DNA of 64,000 nt, from contig NZ_OCSR01000002.1 in NCBI RefSeq assembly GCF_900230185.1, forward strand, positions 434,001-498,000, in the 5' to 3' direction. Positions 50,338-59,366 of the stretch are shown here, piece by piece. The stretch is from Burkholderia sp. OK233 (GTDB lineage: Bacteria; Pseudomonadota; Gammaproteobacteria; Burkholderiales; Burkholderiaceae). A program made the translations under genes and the position numbers. Under the pieces are notes generated by a model that was not told the DNA's origin, made no database searches, and was given only the letters and a program-made list of their open reading frames with translations. Position 1 is the first letter of the stretch; every line of letters begins with the position of its first letter.

Positions 50338-52462
50338 TCTTGCCCGACCGGGCCCCGCCGACATCCTGAAGCTGCTGGCGCCCTATCCCGGGCGCGCGGC
50401 GATGGCGACGCGCATCGCGCTGATCTGCGCGCTGACGGCGTTTGTGACGAGCGCATACGGCACGCCGGAAGCGGCGATCTCCGCCTATGTCGTGTTCTTC
50501 CTGAACCGGCCCGACCGGGTGCTGAGCGTGATACTGAGCTCGGCGCTGCTGGTGCTGGTCACGGTGATGATCGGATTGGTCACGGTAGTGGCCATGTTCG
50601 CGCTCGACGATCCCATGTGGCGGGTTGCGTGCATCACAGGGCTATCGTTCGGTCTGCTGTTCGTGACCTCGGCGAGCAAGCTGCGGCCGGTGGGCGCGAT
50701 CCTCGCGATGATCGTCGGCTTTGCGCTCGACGAACTCGGCAGCGTACCGTTCGGCGAAGTCGCGACGCGTGCCCTGCTCTACGTATGGCTGATGGTCGCG
50801 ATTCCGGTAGGTATCTCGATCGGCGTTAACCTGTTGATCGCGCCGTCGCCGCGTAAGCTGGCCGGCCGCGCGCTGGCGAAGCGTCTGCGGCTCGCGGCGC
50901 AGAGTCTGGTCGAACCCGAGGCGACGGCCGACGCACTCAGCGCATGCCTGCGCGAGGGCGACGCGGAAATCGGCACGTGGCTCAAGCTCTCGGTCGTCGA
51001 CGGGTCGTCGGTGCGTGACGATGTCGGGCCGCTACGGCAGGCCGTGTCGTCGACGCTGACGATTCTGGTCGCGGCCGATCTCGCGGTGCGCGAACCGTCG
51101 GGACGGCTGCCGGCATCGTTCGCCGCGCCTGTTGCGGAGACGCTGGAGAACATGGCGCGGATGCTTGAGGCAGGAGGCTATCCAGTCGACATTGAGCTCA
51201 AGCTGCCCAGCGTGACCGAACTGACGCCGCTCGCGCGGCTTGTCGTTGGGGATCTGCAAAATGCGATCACCCGCTTCGCCGTGGTCGAGGCGCAGGCTGA
51301 CGTCGAAGGCGAAGGCAAAGTCGAAACCCATACGCTGACCGCAGCACGGACCCAACCGCAAACTAATGTCGAAGGCGCGGGCAAAGTCGAAACCGACGCA
51401 CTAACCCAAGCTCAAGTCGAAGCCAGCACCACGCCGCCGCCCGCCAACAAGCGCGGCGGGTTCTTCCTACCGGATGCCTTCACCAATCCCGAACACGTCC
51501 GCTACGCGCTGAAAACCACGGTGGCGGCGATGTTCTGCTATCTGCTCTATTCGCAGATCAACTGGCCCGGCATCCACACCTGCTTCATCACGGTCTACAT
51601 GGTGTCGCTCGGCACCACCGCCGAGACCGTCGAGAAGATGACGCTGCGGATCGCCGGGTGTCTGGTGGGCGCGCTCCTGGGTATCGCGGCGATCGTGTTC
51701 GTCACGCCCGTGCTGACGTCCGTCGCCGGGTTGATGACGCTCGTGCTGGTCGGTGCATGGCTGTCGGCGTGGATCGCTTTCGGTTCGCCACGGATGGCGT
51801 ATGCCGGCTTCCAGATCGCCCTGGTGTTCTTCATGTGCGTGTTGCAGGGCGCGGCGCCTGGCTACGATCTGACGCTTGCGCGGGATCGCACGATCGGGAT
51901 CCTGATCGGCAACGTGGTCGTCTATCTGGTTTTCACCCGCGTGTGGCCGGTCACCGTGGCCGCGCGCATCGACGCCGGCCTCGCCACGCTGCGGCAGCAA
52001 TGGGAACGACTGGTGGCGCTGCCTGATGCCGTCTCGCGCCGGGCGCAGGCCGCGAGCGCCATGGCTCAGTGCGGCGCGCTGGAACAGGACATCGCGCTGA
52101 TGCATTACGAGCCCTCGTGGGTTCGTCCCGAAGCGCAGTGGATCGCCGAACGCCGCAGCGCGCTGGCGAAGCTCGATGCGCTGGAAGGGCCGATGTTCCT
52201 GCTCGCCGAACGTCGACCGGGCGATGCCGCGATCGATGGTTGGCTTAAGCGGGCCATGGACGGGATTCCGCTACCGTCGGCTGAAACCGGCGCCAAGATC
52301 ACGCCTTCACCCGTTGCCCCAAATGCGGCTTTACCGGAAGCAGCGGCCAACGACGACATACGCACCGCTTTGCTACGCCTCGGCGATGCACGCCTCACTC
52401 AACTCGAACACGCTGCGTCGGACGACGCAGCGAAGGGACTCGCGACTCATGCGCCGGCTTAA
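50318..52462 (+). CDS. mdtO: MdtO-like inner-membrane protein (FUSC/fusaric-acid-resistance family)
   Basis: 714 residues in two similar halves, each a bundle of about five to six membrane helices (about residues 25-180 and 395-560) followed by a cytosolic helical domain. Conserved FUSC-like pieces are LICALTAFVTSAYGTPEAAI and FCYLLYSQINWPGIHTCFIT. Between the halves, at about 325-375, is a Glu/Gln/Thr-rich linker with an internal repeat (VEGEGKVETHTLTAARTQ and VEGAGKVETDALTQAQ). Family knowledge: with MdtN and MdtP it forms an export system, in E. coli linked to antibiotic and arylamine tolerance. It overlaps mdtN by 20 bp. Confidence 0.88.
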   Translation: MAQPAGDLARPGPADILKLLAPYPGRAAMATRIALICALTAFVTSAYGTPEAAISAYVVFFLNRPDRVLSVILSSALLVLVTVMIGLVTVVAMFALDDPMWRVACITGLSFGLLFVTSASKLRPVGAILAMIVGFALDELGSVPFGEVATRALLYVWLMVAIPVGISIGVNLLIAPSPRKLAGRALAKRLRLAAQSLVEPEATADALSACLREGDAEIGTWLKLSVVDGSSVRDDVGPLRQAVSSTLTILVAADLAVREPSGRLPASFAAPVAETLENMARMLEAGGYPVDIELKLPSVTELTPLARLVVGDLQNAITRFAVVEAQADVEGEGKVETHTLTAARTQPQTNVEGAGKVETDALTQAQVEASTTPPPANKRGGFFLPDAFTNPEHVRYALKTTVAAMFCYLLYSQINWPGIHTCFITVYMVSLGTTAETVEKMTLRIAGCLVGALLGIAAIVFVTPVLTSVAGLMTLVLVGAWLSAWIAFGSPRMAYAGFQIALVFFMCVLQGAAPGYDLTLARDRTIGILIGNVVVYLVFTRVWPVTVAARIDAGLATLRQQWERLVALPDAVSRRAQAASAMAQCGALEQDIALMHYEPSWVRPEAQWIAERRSALAKLDALEGPMFLLAERRPGDAAIDGWLKRAMDGIPLPSAETGAKITPSPVAPNAALPEAAANDDIRTALLRLGDARLTQLEHAASDDAAKGLATHAPA

Positions 52463-54017
52463 CCCTTCAATCGCACTGGCGATTCTGGCCACAGCGGGTT
52501 TGGCCGGATGCGCCACGTCATCGCTGGACATGGCGCCGGACAGTCCCGACCGTCCGTGGCAACCGCAGACGGACGCGACGGGCGCCATCGTGCCTGGGCC
52601 GGCCTCGGCTGCTTCGGCTAACTCAGCAGCCTCGACTACCTCCGCACACAGCTACCAGTTACCCGCCAATCCCGCACTCGCCGCCGTGCCACCTCCACCG
52701 GCACTCGAGCAGGCACATGCATACGACCTGCCCGAACTGATCGATCTGGCGGAGTCGGCGAATCCCCTAACGCGCATCGCCTGGAACGACGCGCGCAACG
52801 TAGCACTCGCGGCCGGCATCGCGAAGAGCGCATACCTTCCGCAACTGTCGGTCGCGGCGATGGGGCAATACGCCGGTTTTCATAATTCGGAGACGTCCGT
52901 GCTCGGCGATTCGTCGTCGAGCGCAACGGGGCACGGCATGACTTCGGTGGTCGCGCTGCAATGGCTGCTGTTCGATTTCGGCGGACGCGCCGCGCGCGTC
53001 GAGGCCGCATCGCAGGCCTCTGTGATGGCGAACATCGCCTTCACAGCGGTTCACCAACAGGTGATCTTCGACGTCAGCGTCGCGTTCTACGCGTACCAGG
53101 CCGCGCGCGCCCGCATCGTCACGACACAACAGGGCCTCGACAACGCCGACGCGATCCTCGCTGCCGCACAGTCGCGCTACAAACATGGCATCGGCACCGT
53201 CATCGAAGTGGCGCAGGCCAATCAGAATCGCGCGCAGGCCAGGCTCGCGCTAGTCCAGGCGCAGGGTGCCGAAAGCAACAGCTATCTCGCGCTGATCGCC
53301 GCGATGGGGATTTCTCCGCTGTCGAAGCCCAGGATCGCGGAGATGCCGGCGCACACGCTCCCGGCGATCACGAACGACTCGATCGACCGGATCGTGTCGT
53401 CCGCCATCGCTCGACGCCCGGACGTGTTGAGCGCCTATGCGGCCGAGCGCGTCAATCTGGCGAAAGTGAAGGCGGCAGAGTCGGACTTCATGCCGAAGGT
53501 GTTCGTCTCGGCGAACGGCGCGTACAACACCGGCAGTTCGTCGATTTCGGCGGTGCCGGCCATCGGCCAGCAACTGCCGACAGTGAATCTGAGCGGCGGC
53601 CGCTACGGCGGCAGCGTGATCGTCGGCGTGACGATTCCGCTGTATGACGGCGGCCTGAGATCGGCCGTGCTCGCGCAGGCGCGCAACGATGCCGACAGCG
53701 CGTCGACCCGTCTTACTCGAAGCCGCGAAGAAGCGGTTCGGCAAATCGTCTCTGCGCAGAACACGCTGCAGACGAGTCTCGCCGCACAGGCTGCGTCCAA
53801 AGAGTTGCTTGCTGCCGCGCAAACGACGTATGACGCCGCGTTCGACGCGTATCGGCACGGCGTCGGCTCGGTCACCGACGCGCTGCTCGCGCAGAATCAA
53901 TTGCTGGCAGCGAAGAACGCCGCTGCGGATAGTTACAGCAGTTCGTTATCCGCAGCAGCAGCGCTTGCGCTGGCGACTGGCTCGGTTGACTCGATTCCAA
54001 TGCGGGACAATTGGTGA
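52449..54017 (+). CDS. mdtP: MdtP-like outer-membrane factor lipoprotein
   Basis: 522 residues from the ATG at 52449; the frame extends upstream inside mdtO but has no leader. The lipobox is GLAGC (Cys21). A Ser/Ala-rich linker precedes the TolC-type body: YDLPELIDLAESANPLTRIA and IARRPDVLSAYAAERVNLAK are the two repeat halves. It ends in a canonical SVDSIPMRDNW. It overlaps mdtO by 14 bp, so the whole ytcA-mdtNOP set is translationally coupled. Confidence 0.9.
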   Translation: MRRLNPSIALAILATAGLAGCATSSLDMAPDSPDRPWQPQTDATGAIVPGPASAASANSAASTTSAHSYQLPANPALAAVPPPPALEQAHAYDLPELIDLAESANPLTRIAWNDARNVALAAGIAKSAYLPQLSVAAMGQYAGFHNSETSVLGDSSSSATGHGMTSVVALQWLLFDFGGRAARVEAASQASVMANIAFTAVHQQVIFDVSVAFYAYQAARARIVTTQQGLDNADAILAAAQSRYKHGIGTVIEVAQANQNRAQARLALVQAQGAESNSYLALIAAMGISPLSKPRIAEMPAHTLPAITNDSIDRIVSSAIARRPDVLSAYAAERVNLAKVKAAESDFMPKVFVSANGAYNTGSSSISAVPAIGQQLPTVNLSGGRYGGSVIVGVTIPLYDGGLRSAVLAQARNDADSASTRLTRSREEAVRQIVSAQNTLQTSLAAQAASKELLAAAQTTYDAAFDAYRHGVGSVTDALLAQNQLLAAKNAAADSYSSSLSAAAALALATGSVDSIPMRDNW

Positions 54018-54052
54018 GTGAATGGCCGCGGGTGCAAATGGAACGTGCCGCG

Positions 54053-55126
54053 TCACCCATTCGTTTGCGCTTCGCGGGTCTCGCGGACTAGCGTCTCAAC
54101 CAGTTCCGCCGCCGGCATCGCCCGCGAAAGCCGCACGGCCTGCCCTGCCCATTGCGCCGCATAGGCAGTACTTCCCTGCGCTTTCGCGGCCGCATGCAAC
54201 GCCTTGCCAGCGTCATAAGCAATGGGATAGTCAGGCAGCGCGGGTCGCCCTGAATCATCGCCCAACTCACTGAACCGGTTCTCGATGCCGCGCGCCGCCC
54301 TTCCGGAAATCGCGCTAATGAATGTCGTGCGGCTGTCTGGACTCAGCAGTGCGGCACGATACGCAGCATCCGCAGCAGATTCGGGCGATGCCACGAATGC
54401 AGTGCCGAGTTGCGCAGCCTGTGCGCCCAGCGCCAACGCAGCCGCGATGCCCGCGCCGTCCATGATGCCCCCAGCCGCAATCACAGGCAGCGGAATCTCG
54501 CGAACAATCAGCCGCACGAGCGCCATCGTGCCGAGCAACTCGTCAGGTATCGACGGGTCGAAATTGCCCCGATGACCGCCTGCCTCGGCGCCCTGCGCGA
54601 CGATGCCGTCCAGTCCGGCCGTATGGATCTGAGCGGCTTCGTCAAGACTGGTGGCACTCGCCAACAGCATGATCCCGGCCTCGCGCAACGCCGCGATCTT
54701 CGTGGCCGACGGCAATCCGAAGTGAAAGCTGACCATCGCCGGACGCTCGTCCAGCAACATTTCGAACATCGCGTCGTCTTCGACAAAACTCGTGTAGATC
54801 TCGCGCAGCGCCGTGGGCGGCTTCGCACCGAAGCGCGCGAAGTGCGGCGCCAGATACTCGAGCCAACGCGCCTCCCGAACGGGATCGGCAACGGCCGGCG
54901 CATGGGCAAACACATTGACGCTAAACGGCTTGCTGCTCAACGCACGAATTTCGTGGATCGCCGCCCGCGCGCTCTGCGCGTTCATCGCACCGACGCCGAG
55001 CGAGCCCAATGCGCCCGCATTCGATACCGCCGCCGCTAGCGTCGGCGTGCCCACACCCGCCATCGGCGCCTGAATGATCGGCAAGGCAACGCCCAACCGG
55101 GCGAGCAGATTCGGAGAGTCCTTCAT
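54053..55126 (-). CDS. Nitronate monooxygenase (2-nitropropane dioxygenase family)
   Basis: 357 residues from the ATG at 55126 (MKDSPNLLARLGVALPIIQA). FMN-barrel features are clear: PIIQAPMAGVGTPTLAAAVS at the first strand, VSFHFGLPS, the catalytic-His region QGAEAGGHRGNF, and PVIAAGGIMDGAGIAAALALGAQ for phosphate binding. Family knowledge: these flavoenzymes oxidise toxic nitronates such as propionate 3-nitronate. It lies just downstream of a small tautomerase gene on the same strand, and both are divergent from tandem LysR genes. Confidence 0.92.
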   Translation of the reverse strand: MKDSPNLLARLGVALPIIQAPMAGVGTPTLAAAVSNAGALGSLGVGAMNAQSARAAIHEIRALSSKPFSVNVFAHAPAVADPVREARWLEYLAPHFARFGAKPPTALREIYTSFVEDDAMFEMLLDERPAMVSFHFGLPSATKIAALREAGIMLLASATSLDEAAQIHTAGLDGIVAQGAEAGGHRGNFDPSIPDELLGTMALVRLIVREIPLPVIAAGGIMDGAGIAAALALGAQAAQLGTAFVASPESAADAAYRAALLSPDSRTTFISAISGRAARGIENRFSELGDDSGRPALPDYPIAYDAGKALHAAAKAQGSTAYAAQWAGQAVRLSRAMPAAELVETLVRETREAQTNG

Positions 55127-55155
55127 GTCCTCAGCCCCTTGAAATCGCGATGCGC

Positions 55156-55359
55156 TCAGCGCTGCCGTGCGCGTATGTCTGTGATCGATTCGCCGCCCCA
55201 GCCCCAATTGTCCGTATCGACTTCCTCGATCACGACAAAAGTGGCCGCGGGGTCCTTGTGCAACACGCGCACCATAAGATCGGTGGCGCCCTTGATCAAC
55301 TCGGCCTTCTGCTCGCGCGTAACACCTTCGCGTGTCACCTCAATCTTGATGTACGGCAT
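55156..55359 (-). CDS. 4-oxalocrotonate tautomerase-family protein
   Basis: 67 residues. The start MPYIKIEVTREGVTREQKAE leaves Pro2 as the N-terminal catalytic base after Met removal, the family hallmark. The rest (LIKGATDLMVRVLHKDP, VVIEEVDTDNWGWGG) matches the beta-alpha-beta fold. Family knowledge: hexameric tautomerases act on enols in aromatic catabolism, and others dehalogenate or hydrate. Placed upstream of nitronate monooxygenase in the same direction (29 bp between), it may process the enzyme's carbonyl product; that is inference. Confidence 0.9.
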   Translation of the reverse strand: MPYIKIEVTREGVTREQKAELIKGATDLMVRVLHKDPAATFVVIEEVDTDNWGWGGESITDIRARQR

Positions 55360-55516
55360 GATGCACTCCTTTCAGTTGCCCCACGTTCGAGGGGGGTATT
55401 ACCAGCGGCCGGAAGTCGTTCCGCGATCCACAAGCAGCGCACGGAGTCCCGATGGCTGCCCGGCTCCCATGTAACTCACTATACTTATGCCACTCGCGTC
55501 GATAAATACGCCCATG

Positions 55517-55530
55517 TCAAATTCATTTGA
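55517..55530 (+). promoter_or_regulatory. Inverted repeat TCAAAT-TC-ATTTGA upstream of the first LysR gene
   Basis: A 6-bp arm dyad with a 2-base centre. It lies in the 182-bp space between the divergent tautomerase and LysR genes and 12 bp before the chosen LysR start. It is a candidate LysR-box or autoregulatory site. Confidence 0.45.
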
Positions 55531-55541
55531 TACGCCAAGTA

Positions 55542-56516
55542 ATGAATAGCCCGCGGATTGTCGAACGAACCAGTAAGCGTCAATTTGACGACTTGATGCT
55601 CGGCAGCATCGAGCTGTTCTGCCTCGCGGCGGAACTGGAGAGCTTTACGGACGCCGCCACCGCGGCCGGCGTCACGCCTGCGGCGGTGAGCCGCTCGGTG
55701 TCGCGGCTCGAGGAGCGCCTGGAGGTGCGGCTCTTCGTCAGAACCACGCGCCGTATCCGGCTGACCGACGCAGGCAGGACGTACTACGAGCGTTGCCGCG
55801 AGGCGCTCGGACAACTCCTCGACGCGGAGCGCGAAGCGACCGGCCAACAGTCCGCCGCTGCCGGCGTGTTGCGCATCAGCATGCCGACGCCCTATGCGCA
55901 CTATCGCGTGCTACCCATCCTGCCGGCGTTCCGCGAACAACATCCGCAGGTGCGGGTCGACGTGCACATCAGCAATCGCAACATCGACTTCGCCGAGGAA
56001 GGCTTCGATCTGGCGATTCGCGGCAGCGCGCCGGGCGAATCGAATCTGATTGCCCGCAAGCTCGAAGACGCGGAACTGGTCGTGGTGGCCAGTCCCGCTT
56101 ATCTGTCGCGAGCCGGAATGCCCACGTCGGTCGAAGACCTCACGCGCCACGATTGCATTCAGTTCGACCTGCCGAGCAGTGGCCGCAAGATTCCCTGGCT
56201 GTTCAAAAGCGGAGAGCTGGTGGAAGAGCATTTCACCGACGGCGGTTATTCGAGCGCGGGCGACGTACTCGGTGGCGTGACGCTGGCGCGCAGCGGCGCG
56301 GGGCTGTTCCAGACGTATCGTTTCGTGGTTGAGCAGGACCTGGCGACTGGCGGTCTGGTGGAAGTGTTGCCGGCGTTCGGCGGCGCCTCGCGGCCGTTCG
56401 TGCTCTTGTACCCTCACAAGCGCCATGTGTCGTTGCGGGTGCGGCGCTTCGTCGATTTTCTCGTCGAGACGCTCGGTTCCGCGCGGCGCGAGGACGCCAC
56501 TTCGTCCCTCCCCTGA
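55542..56516 (+). CDS. LysR-type regulator 1 (divergent from tautomerase/nitronate monooxygenase)
   Basis: 324 residues if started at 55542 (MNSPRIVERTSK). ATG at 55596 (MLGSIELFCLAAELESFTDA) is a good alternative that matches the usual LysR start; neither has a strong ribosome-binding site. The HTH (FTDAATAAGVTPAAVSRSVS) is clear, and the effector domain shows the CrgA/YafC pattern: LRISMPTPYAHYRVLPILPA, NIDFAEEGFDLAIRGSAP. The tail VRRFVDFLVETL is typical. It is followed 13 bp later by a second LysR gene of the same subgroup. Confidence 0.9.
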   Translation: MNSPRIVERTSKRQFDDLMLGSIELFCLAAELESFTDAATAAGVTPAAVSRSVSRLEERLEVRLFVRTTRRIRLTDAGRTYYERCREALGQLLDAEREATGQQSAAAGVLRISMPTPYAHYRVLPILPAFREQHPQVRVDVHISNRNIDFAEEGFDLAIRGSAPGESNLIARKLEDAELVVVASPAYLSRAGMPTSVEDLTRHDCIQFDLPSSGRKIPWLFKSGELVEEHFTDGGYSSAGDVLGGVTLARSGAGLFQTYRFVVEQDLATGGLVEVLPAFGGASRPFVLLYPHKRHVSLRVRRFVDFLVETLGSARREDATSSLP

Positions 56517-56529
56517 AGGCTGACCGGCG

Positions 56530-57456
56530 ATGGATCGAATCGATGCGATGAAGGTATTCGTCTGCGCCCTCGACGAGGGCAGCCTTGCCGCGGCGGGCCG
56601 GCGCCTCGGCCGCTCGCCCGCCGCCGTGAGCCGGGCCATTGCGTTTCTCGAAGCGCACGTCGGCATGGCGCTACTGCATCGCACCACGCGCACGATCAAG
56701 CTGAGCGAAGCCGGCGAGCGTTACGCCGCCTCGTGCCGGCGAATCCTGACCGACCTCGAAGAAGCCGATCTGATCATTGCCGGCGAACGCGCGGCGCCGC
56801 GCGGCACGCTGACGCTGACCGCGCCTGTCGCCGCCGGTCAGGACTTTCTGCGTCCGCTGCTCGACGAGTTTGTGGACCAGTATCCGGAGGTCACCGCGCG
56901 CCTCTATCTGCTCGACCGCCCCGCCAACCTGATCGACGAAGGGATCGACGTCGCGCTGCGCATTGCCCACCTGGCCGATTCGACGCTGATCGCGATGCCG
57001 GTCGGCGAAGTACGCCGCGTGGTGGTTGCCGCACCGCGCTATCTCGCCAAACACCCGCGGCTCAAGGAGCCTGGCGATCTCGCCCAGCACCGGATTATTT
57101 CGATGACGCATTTCGGCGTCGATTCGTGGAGCTTTCCGTCGTCGAACAATTCCGCCGCGCCGCAAACGGTGCACTTCACGCCACGGCTGATCGTCAACAG
57201 CGTGCAGGGCGCGGTGGCCTCCGCAGTCGACGGGCACGGCGTCACGCGGCTCTTTTCGTATCACGTCGCCGAACAGGTCCGCGAAGCGTCGTTGAAGATC
57301 GTGCTGACGGGCTACGAGCAGGCGCCGCTTCCGGTTCATCTGCTCACGCCGCAAGGCCGTCTCGCGGTGCCGAAAGTCCGGGCCTTCGTCGACTTCGCGG
57401 TACCGCGTCTGCGCGCCCATTTCACCGCGCTCAAAGCGATCACCGACGCGGATTGA
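56530..57456 (+). CDS. LysR-type regulator 2, in tandem
   Basis: 308 residues with the ATG at 56530. MDRIDAMKVFVCALDEGSLA and RRLGRSPAAVSRAIAFLEAH form the HTH, and LTLTAPVAAGQDFLRPLLDE with NLIDEGIDVALRIAHLADST is the same CrgA-like effector pattern as regulator 1. Only 13 bp separate the two, so they are probably co-transcribed. The closely similar structure suggests an old duplication, but sequence divergence is large. Its target is likely the MdtG-like pump that follows 196 bp later, or the divergent genes. Confidence 0.9.
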   Translation: MDRIDAMKVFVCALDEGSLAAAGRRLGRSPAAVSRAIAFLEAHVGMALLHRTTRTIKLSEAGERYAASCRRILTDLEEADLIIAGERAAPRGTLTLTAPVAAGQDFLRPLLDEFVDQYPEVTARLYLLDRPANLIDEGIDVALRIAHLADSTLIAMPVGEVRRVVVAAPRYLAKHPRLKEPGDLAQHRIISMTHFGVDSWSFPSSNNSAAPQTVHFTPRLIVNSVQGAVASAVDGHGVTRLFSYHVAEQVREASLKIVLTGYEQAPLPVHLLTPQGRLAVPKVRAFVDFAVPRLRAHFTALKAITDAD

Positions 57457-57652
57457 ACCGCCGCGCGGAAGAATAGCTGCCGCCCGGCGGCGATTCTCTC
57501 GCCGTGTGTTTGTTCGTAAACTGCTCGCCATGGGTAACAGCTGCGGCCAAACCTGGCTGCAACGCCAAACGCATGGAGCAGGCAATGGACTCGGAACAGA
57601 ACGTGGTGCTCATCGCCGGTGCGCGGTTGCGCGCTGGATCACGGGGGGCGTT

Positions 57653-58924
57653 ATGAATCAGCCAGCTAACGCCGCGGCCGGTGAGGTCGGGATCGGCTTG
57701 ACGAACACCACCAGCTACGCGGCACGAAACACGCTCTACTGGCGCCGCAACCTGTTCATTTGCGTGTTCGGCTCGTTTACCACGCTCGTCAGTTTGAGCA
57801 TGCTGCTGCCGTTTCTGCCGCTCTACGTGCAGCAACTCGGCGTGACTTCGCAGGCTGCGATCGTGCAGTGGTCAGGCGTGGCGTTCGGCGCGACTTTTCT
57901 CGGCACGGCCGTAACGGCCCCGCTCTGGGGGCGTCTGGCCGATCGTTACGGACGCAAACCGATGCTCGTGAGGGCGGCGGTCGGCATGGCGATTGTGATG
58001 TCCCTGATCGGCATGGCGCACAACGTGACCGAACTGGTCGTATTGCGACTGCTGGCCGGATTGATCGGGGGCTATGCCTCGGCGTCGATTGTGATGATCG
58101 GCACCCAGGCGCCGCGCGAACGTGCGGGGTGGGCACTCGGCATCCTGTCGACCGGCTCGCTGGCTGGCAGTCTCGTGGGTCCGCTGGTGGGTGGTCTGCT
58201 GCCCTCGTTGATCAGCATTCGCAGTACGTTCTTTGCCGGCGGCGCGATGATCGCAGTCGCCGCGCTGCTGACCATCCTGTTCGTACGCGAAGATTTTCAC
58301 CCAGACTCCGATGCCAAAGCGCACGCCTCAACTCACCCCACGGCGTCGAAGCTGGCCAACCGTACCGTGATGATCACGCTGCTGCTCACCGCGATGATGG
58401 TGCTGCTCGCCAACATGTCGATCGAGCCGATCATCACCGTCTACATCGCGCACCTCAATGTGCCCACCGACCATCTGGCTCGCACCGCCGGCATCGTGAT
58501 GGCGTGCTCGGCGTTCGGCAGCATGCTGACCGCGGCGCGGCTTGGCGCACTGGCGGATCGAATCGGCAGTTGGAACGTGATTATCGGTTGCCTCGTGTTG
58601 ACCGGACTCGTGATGGTGCCGCAAGCATTCGTCACGCACTGGTGGCAACTGGCGGCACTGCGCGGGTTGATGGGCATGACGCTGGCCGGTCTGCTGCCGT
58701 CGATCGCGAAACTGGTCCGGCACACGGCCACTGAAAGTCAGTCTGGAACGATGCTCGGGTATCTTCAGTCGGCGCAATTCGCCGGTCAGGTTGTCGGACC
58801 GCTGATCGGTGGCGTGATAGGCGTCCATCTCGGTCTGCACGCGGTGTTCTTTGTGACGGGTTCGTTGTTGATTGCCTGCGCTGTGCTTGGTCAAGCTGTG
58901 CGCAATCGGCCGGCGCACGCATGA
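57653..58924 (+). CDS. MdtG-like MFS multidrug exporter
   Basis: 423 residues from the ATG at 57653, after a GGGGGG tract; the frame is open to 57506 without leader-like sequence. WRRNLFICVFGSFTTLVSLS, LPFLPLYVQQLGV, APLWGRLADRYGRKPMLVRA and RAGWALGILSTG closely parallel E. coli MdtG (YceE). Twelve membrane helices are visible. Family knowledge: MdtG exports fosfomycin and deoxycholate in E. coli. It follows two LysR genes and a nitronate-detoxifying pair, so it could remove related toxicants. Confidence 0.88.
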   Translation: MNQPANAAAGEVGIGLTNTTSYAARNTLYWRRNLFICVFGSFTTLVSLSMLLPFLPLYVQQLGVTSQAAIVQWSGVAFGATFLGTAVTAPLWGRLADRYGRKPMLVRAAVGMAIVMSLIGMAHNVTELVVLRLLAGLIGGYASASIVMIGTQAPRERAGWALGILSTGSLAGSLVGPLVGGLLPSLISIRSTFFAGGAMIAVAALLTILFVREDFHPDSDAKAHASTHPTASKLANRTVMITLLLTAMMVLLANMSIEPIITVYIAHLNVPTDHLARTAGIVMACSAFGSMLTAARLGALADRIGSWNVIIGCLVLTGLVMVPQAFVTHWWQLAALRGLMGMTLAGLLPSIAKLVRHTATESQSGTMLGYLQSAQFAGQVVGPLIGGVIGVHLGLHAVFFVTGSLLIACAVLGQAVRNRPAHA

Positions 58925-59314
58925 CGGCCTCCTGCGTGTTGCTCGGCGTCGAACACAATGCCGCCGTAGGGCACGAGCGCTACCGGGCTATAACGCGGGC
59001 AGTCTCGGCGACCGGGAAGGATGCTGTGTTGCTTGGGGCAATTGTTTTAGGCGTCGAACGCGGACGCCTTAGGGCTTTTGGGCGCCTTGGGTATGCGACT
59101 TCGTAGCGCAGCGGCATTCGTCGGTTATTGCCCGATATCAGCTGCCTCCGGTAAGGGCTCTCGGCCACGAAGCCGGCGTGAGGGTTCCGTTGTGTGCAGA
59201 TGCACGGCGTAGGTGTCCCAAGGCAGAACAGCGGGTGACGGCGTGGAACCTCGTCTCAGCGGGATCGATACTGGTGGCGCTGCGGTCTGTCGTGATGTTC
59301 TTCGCCATGCAGCG
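58925..59314. other. Intergenic region after the MFS gene
   Basis: About 390 bp without a convincing gene. A 7-bp inverted repeat AGGCGTC (59049-59055) and GACGCCT (59063-59069) is visible but lacks a following T run. An ATG overlapping the MFS stop (58921) opens a 61-residue frame that I could not support. Confidence 0.4.
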
Positions 59315-59354
59315 GCCCTTCGTTGCCGGGCTGACGTTCGGGGCAACGAAGGGC
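59315..59354 (-). terminator. Strong 13-bp hairpin after the GDSL esterase gene
   Basis: GCCCTTCGTTGCC (59315-59327) and GGCAACGAAGGGC (59342-59354) are perfect complements with a 14-base loop. It lies 12 bp beyond the stop of the minus-strand esterase. There is no T tract, so it may act as a transcript stabiliser or a factor-assisted terminator. Confidence 0.65.
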
Positions 59355-59366
59355 AAGGGCGACGCG

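Noticed and set aside
59049..59069. AGGCGTC/GACGCCT as terminator of the MdtG-like gene
   Set aside because: Only 7 bp, 125 bp downstream of the stop, and no T tract on either strand.
58921..59106. 61-residue frame whose ATG overlaps the MFS stop (ATGA)
   Set aside because: The overlap looked like coupled translation, but composition is unremarkable, there is no family signal, and the sequence continues as noncoding. A conservation search would decide it.
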